This document shows, piece by piece, positions 61,600 through 64,000 of a DNA stretch of 64,000 nucleotides. Every line of letters begins with the position of its first letter. The stretch's first letter is position 1. This DNA comes from an uncultured Spartobacteria bacterium (GTDB taxonomy: Bacteria; Verrucomicrobiota; Verrucomicrobiia; Chthoniobacterales; Chthoniobacteraceae): positions 1 through 64,000 of the forward strand of contig CAIURC010000114.1 of assembly GCA_903901425.1 (NCBI GenBank), written 5' to 3'. The notes beneath the pieces were generated by a model. That model was not told the DNA's origin. It was given only the letters and a program-made list of their open reading frames with translations, and made no database searches. The position numbers and the translations under genes are program-made.

Positions 61600-62493
61600 T
61601 CAGAGGCCGTCTGCCAGTGCCCGCAGATGTGCCAGTTCTGCCACGCTCTCAGGCTCCAGCGCCGCAGTTGGGTGCCGGACGTGCGCGGATGCGATTACCC
61701 CTGCCGCCACCAAGTTGTGTTTCTGGGCCGAAACACCCAGTCCCGGCTGCAGTTCAAATCGCAGCAGCGGCAGGATCCGGTTGAACACGGCCCAAGCTTC
61801 CCGGGTCCGGCCGGCTTCCAAGTGGTTCCAGATCTCCACCAAATCGCGTGTCCGGTCGCTTCCGGGCATCTGGCCGCGGGCGCCCCGCTGCCATTCCTCG
61901 ATGAAGAACTGGCAGTTCAAGCCGCCGAATAGGGTGAGGGAATCGCCGGCCAGGCGGGCGAGGGCGGAGATTTTGGGGGCGGTAGCCGGGGCCTCCACCT
62001 TGACATATTTGACGTGCTCAATCTCGCGGCCCATCCGGGCAAGAAGCGGGGCGGGCATGGCGACCTGGGTCATGAGCGGGGCGTCCTGGACCATGATGGG
62101 GATCTGGACGGCTTTCGAAATGGCGCCGAAGTAGTGGAGCAATCCTTCGCCATCGGTCTTCAAAAAGTAGGGGGGTAGAACCATCAGACAGTCGGCGCCC
62201 AGGTCCTGAAGCTCCCGGCTCAGTTCCACTGCGGCATCGGTCCCGGTGTGCCCGCTGGACGCCACCAGCGGAACCCGCCCATTGACCCGGGCGGAAATCC
62301 TGCGCATGAGTTGGATTCGTTCCTGTCCGGACAGGGTGTATCCTTCGCTCGCGTTTCCAAACAGGCCGAGGCCGTGTGCGCCCTGTTCGAGCAGATGGTC
62401 CACCAACCGGTCCTGGCTCTCGTAATCAATCGAGCCGTCCGGGTGGAAGGGGGTGTTGACAATGGGGTAGATGCCGGAAAGGGAGGTTTTCAA
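61600..62493 (-). CDS. Dihydrodipicolinate synthase/NAL family lyase
   Basis: This is a 297-residue class I aldolase-type TIM barrel. The start GIYPIVNTPFHPDGSID and GLFGNASEGYTLSGQER match the family, with the Tyr that shuttles protons. The Schiff-base Lys is in VKYVKVEAP. Because the operon also has an ACS transporter and a sugar-acid dehydratase, a 2-keto-3-deoxy-sugar-acid aldolase is more likely than lysine synthesis. The family member cannot be named further. It is the first gene of the operon. Confidence 0.92.
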   Translation of the reverse strand: MKTSLSGIYPIVNTPFHPDGSIDYESQDRLVDHLLEQGAHGLGLFGNASEGYTLSGQERIQLMRRISARVNGRVPLVASSGHTGTDAAVELSRELQDLGADCLMVLPPYFLKTDGEGLLHYFGAISKAVQIPIMVQDAPLMTQVAMPAPLLARMGREIEHVKYVKVEAPATAPKISALARLAGDSLTLFGGLNCQFFIEEWQRGARGQMPGSDRTRDLVEIWNHLEAGRTREAWAVFNRILPLLRFELQPGLGVSAQKHNLVAAGVIASAHVRHPTAALEPESVAELAHLRALADGL

Positions 62494-62564
62494 GGGAAAC
62501 AGGGTGGGGTTTGATGGGGGTTAATTCGTCTTTCCAAACGGGGTCCGCAGTTGCCGGAAAATTT

Positions 62565-63038
62565 TTAGGCGCCGGTTCCGGGAAAAATCGACTCCACCGC
62601 TTGGGTGCGGAAATCGAAGATCTCCTCAAGTTGTCTGCGGACAAAGAGGAGATGCGCCGGTTCGCTCAGCCAACCCAGCGGGAGTTTGTAGGTGACCCGG
62701 TCTTCGATCTCAACTTTGCCGGGTCCGGCCGGCCGGAACCAATGTTCATGGTGCCAGATGGCGTAGGGACCCACGCGCTGTTCGTCCACGAAGTAAAGCA
62801 GGGGTTCGACATGGGTGATCTCCGTGAGCCAGGTCAGAGGCAGTCCGGCAATGGGGCGGACCCGGTACTCGATCATAAGCCCGGAATGAATCTGTTTGGG
62901 CAGGTCTGGAGTGACGACTTGGAAATCCAGCGATTGCGGGGTGATCCGGCTGAGGTTGCGCGGATTGGAAAAGAAGTCCCAGGCGGTTTCCGGGCTGGCA
63001 TGGATGATCTGGCGGCAGTGCAGGGTGTGGATCGGCAT
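62565..63038 (-). CDS. SRPBCC (START-like) family protein
   Basis: A 157-residue ligand-binding fold is seen: IIHASPETAWDFFSNPRNLSRITP at the start, then the sheet with LTWLTEITHVEPLLYFVDEQ, and WHHEHWFRPAGPGKVEIEDRVTYKLPLG and the long C-terminal helix with RRQLEEIFDFRTQAV. The family binds lipids or polyketides; the ligand here is unknown. The ATG at 63038 starts this domain; an in-frame ATG at 63083 would add 15 residues. It is divergent from leuC, about 115 bp away, and lies downstream of nothing on its own strand within that gap. Confidence 0.85.
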   Translation of the reverse strand: MPIHTLHCRQIIHASPETAWDFFSNPRNLSRITPQSLDFQVVTPDLPKQIHSGLMIEYRVRPIAGLPLTWLTEITHVEPLLYFVDEQRVGPYAIWHHEHWFRPAGPGKVEIEDRVTYKLPLGWLSEPAHLLFVRRQLEEIFDFRTQAVESIFPGTGA

Positions 63039-63153
63039 GGTGCGGTAAAGGCCAGTGTTCCAAAAGAATCGGGCCAAGGCCATGTTCCCGTGAATTCCAG
63101 GCAGAGGATTCCGATTGCATCCCCCGGAAACCCCATGGGAGGATGACGGGCTT

Positions 63154-64000
63154 ATGACTCTGACCGAAAAAATCCTCGCGCGGGCCAGTGGCAAGGCCCA
63201 CGTGGAACCGGGTGCAAACGTGTGGGTAAACGTAGACGTGCTGATGACACACGACGTCTGTGGCCCAGGCACCATTGGGGTTTTCAAACGGGAGTTCGGG
63301 AAAGACGCGAAGGTGTGGGACCCGCGCAAGGTGGTGATCATCCCGGACCACTACATTTTCACGGCGGACTCGATGTCCAACCGCAACGTGGACATCCTGC
63401 GGGAGTTCGTCCGGGAACAGGGACTGCCGTATTTTTACGACGTGATCGACGACCCGAACGGGCACTGGCAGTTTGACGCGTCCCGGGGCCAGACCAAAGC
63501 CCAGTACGGCTCGCGCTACACGGGCGTCTGCCATACCACGCTCCCCTGGAAGGGACACACCCGGCCCGGCGAGATTCTTTTCGGCACCGATTCGCACACT
63601 TGCATGGCCGGTGCGTTCAACCAGTTCGCCACCGGGATCGGCAACACGGACGCCGGGTTCATTCTCGGCACGGGCAAACTTCTGATCAAGGTGCCCGAGA
63701 CGATGCGGTTTTTCCTCGAGGGCGCGATGCAACCTGGGGTCATGGCCAAGGACGTCATTCTGCACGTGATCGGCGACATCGGGTTCGACGGTGCCACCTA
63801 CCGGGCGATGCAGTGGGAAGGTCCCGGCGTCTACGCGATGAACATGGACGATCGGATGACCATTGCCAACATGGCGATCGAAGCCGGGGGCAAGAACGCC
63901 ATGTTCCCCTGTGACCAGAAAACCCTGGATTATGTCCGGGAACGCACCGCCGAGAACGGCACCCGGGAGGATTTTGAGCCGGTGGAATTGGATGCGGACC
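63154..64000 (+). CDS. leuC: 3-Isopropylmalate dehydratase large subunit (3' partial)
   Basis: LeuC with LeuD isomerises 2- to 3-isopropylmalate in leucine synthesis, using a 4Fe-4S cluster. The frame runs off the right edge, giving the first 282 residues. The start MTLTEKILARASGK, then FGTDSHTCMAGAFNQFATGIGNTDAGF (with a cluster Cys) and HVIGDIGFDGATYRAMQWEGPG are family signatures. The aconitase-type HVIGDIG region fits the homoaconitase/LeuC group used by many deep-branching bacteria, so a homoaconitase role cannot be excluded. leuB is at the opposite end of the window. Confidence 0.93.
   Translation, partial: MTLTEKILARASGKAHVEPGANVWVNVDVLMTHDVCGPGTIGVFKREFGKDAKVWDPRKVVIIPDHYIFTADSMSNRNVDILREFVREQGLPYFYDVIDDPNGHWQFDASRGQTKAQYGSRYTGVCHTTLPWKGHTRPGEILFGTDSHTCMAGAFNQFATGIGNTDAGFILGTGKLLIKVPETMRFFLEGAMQPGVMAKDVILHVIGDIGFDGATYRAMQWEGPGVYAMNMDDRMTIANMAIEAGGKNAMFPCDQKTLDYVRERTAENGTREDFEPVELDAD

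Overview
The window is GC-rich, gene-dense bacterial chromosome with no rRNA, tRNA, transposase, integrase or CRISPR array that I could see. The gene content points to the Verrucomicrobiota, probably the subdivision 3 / Limisphaerales-Pedosphaera type. The reasons are: a DUF1592-type c-type cytochrome protein paired with a DUF1552 Tat-exported protein; a sigma factor of the Rhodopirellula/Verrucomicrobium type with an adjacent anti-sigma protein; a large transmembrane Ser/Thr kinase; a fused SecDF; a class I lysyl-tRNA synthetase; and sulfatase and glycoside hydrolase genes. This placement is inferred from gene families, not from a database search.

Region 1 (about 1-45 kb) is mostly core metabolism and information processing. 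It runs: CvpA-like fragment, gatB, a toxin-antitoxin pair, a DUF486 membrane protein, leuB, a lipoprotein, class I lysS, an acetyltransferase and larB on the plus strand. A minus-strand operon follows: sensor kinase, exported methyltransferase, prmA, hom, thrC. Next come metF (+), ppnP, trxA and a proline-rich membrane protein (-), then an epimerase, an M20 peptidase, yajC, secDF, an FmdB/zinc-ribbon/exported-protein trio, argA and a sodium:solute symporter (+). dnaA sits behind a 365-bp leader with DnaA boxes. Downstream are a HAD phosphatase, a HTH regulator, rpmI, rplT, pheS and pheT. A 555-bp non-coding gap then holds structured RNA and the best terminator in the window. It is followed by a CoaB-like gene, a terpene-cyclase-like gene with a DCC protein, clpP, tig, a fumarylacetoacetase-family hydrolase and the large kinase.

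Region 2 (about 45.5-62.5 kb) is an accessory carbohydrate region, almost entirely on the minus strand. It has a decayed sialate O-acetylesterase-like pseudogene, a sulfatase, a GH2-like TIM-barrel hydrolase, a serine hydrolase, a short-chain dehydrogenase, a zinc alcohol dehydrogenase, the DUF1552/DUF1592 pair, an anti-sigma and sigma pair and an exported LamG-like protein. It ends with a tight three-gene operon: DapA-type aldolase, MFS transporter, enolase-superfamily dehydratase. Together these suggest uptake and non-phosphorylative breakdown of a sugar acid released from a sulfated or decorated polysaccharide. The substrate is not determined by the sequence.

The window ends with an SRPBCC protein and the start of leuC. 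Items most worth a second look are the structured RNA before the CoaB-like gene, the predicted leaderless promoter of the antitoxin, the exported methyltransferase in a sensor-kinase operon, the proline-rich protein with repeated R-I-x-L-P motifs, the modular kinase and the probable origin region before dnaA.
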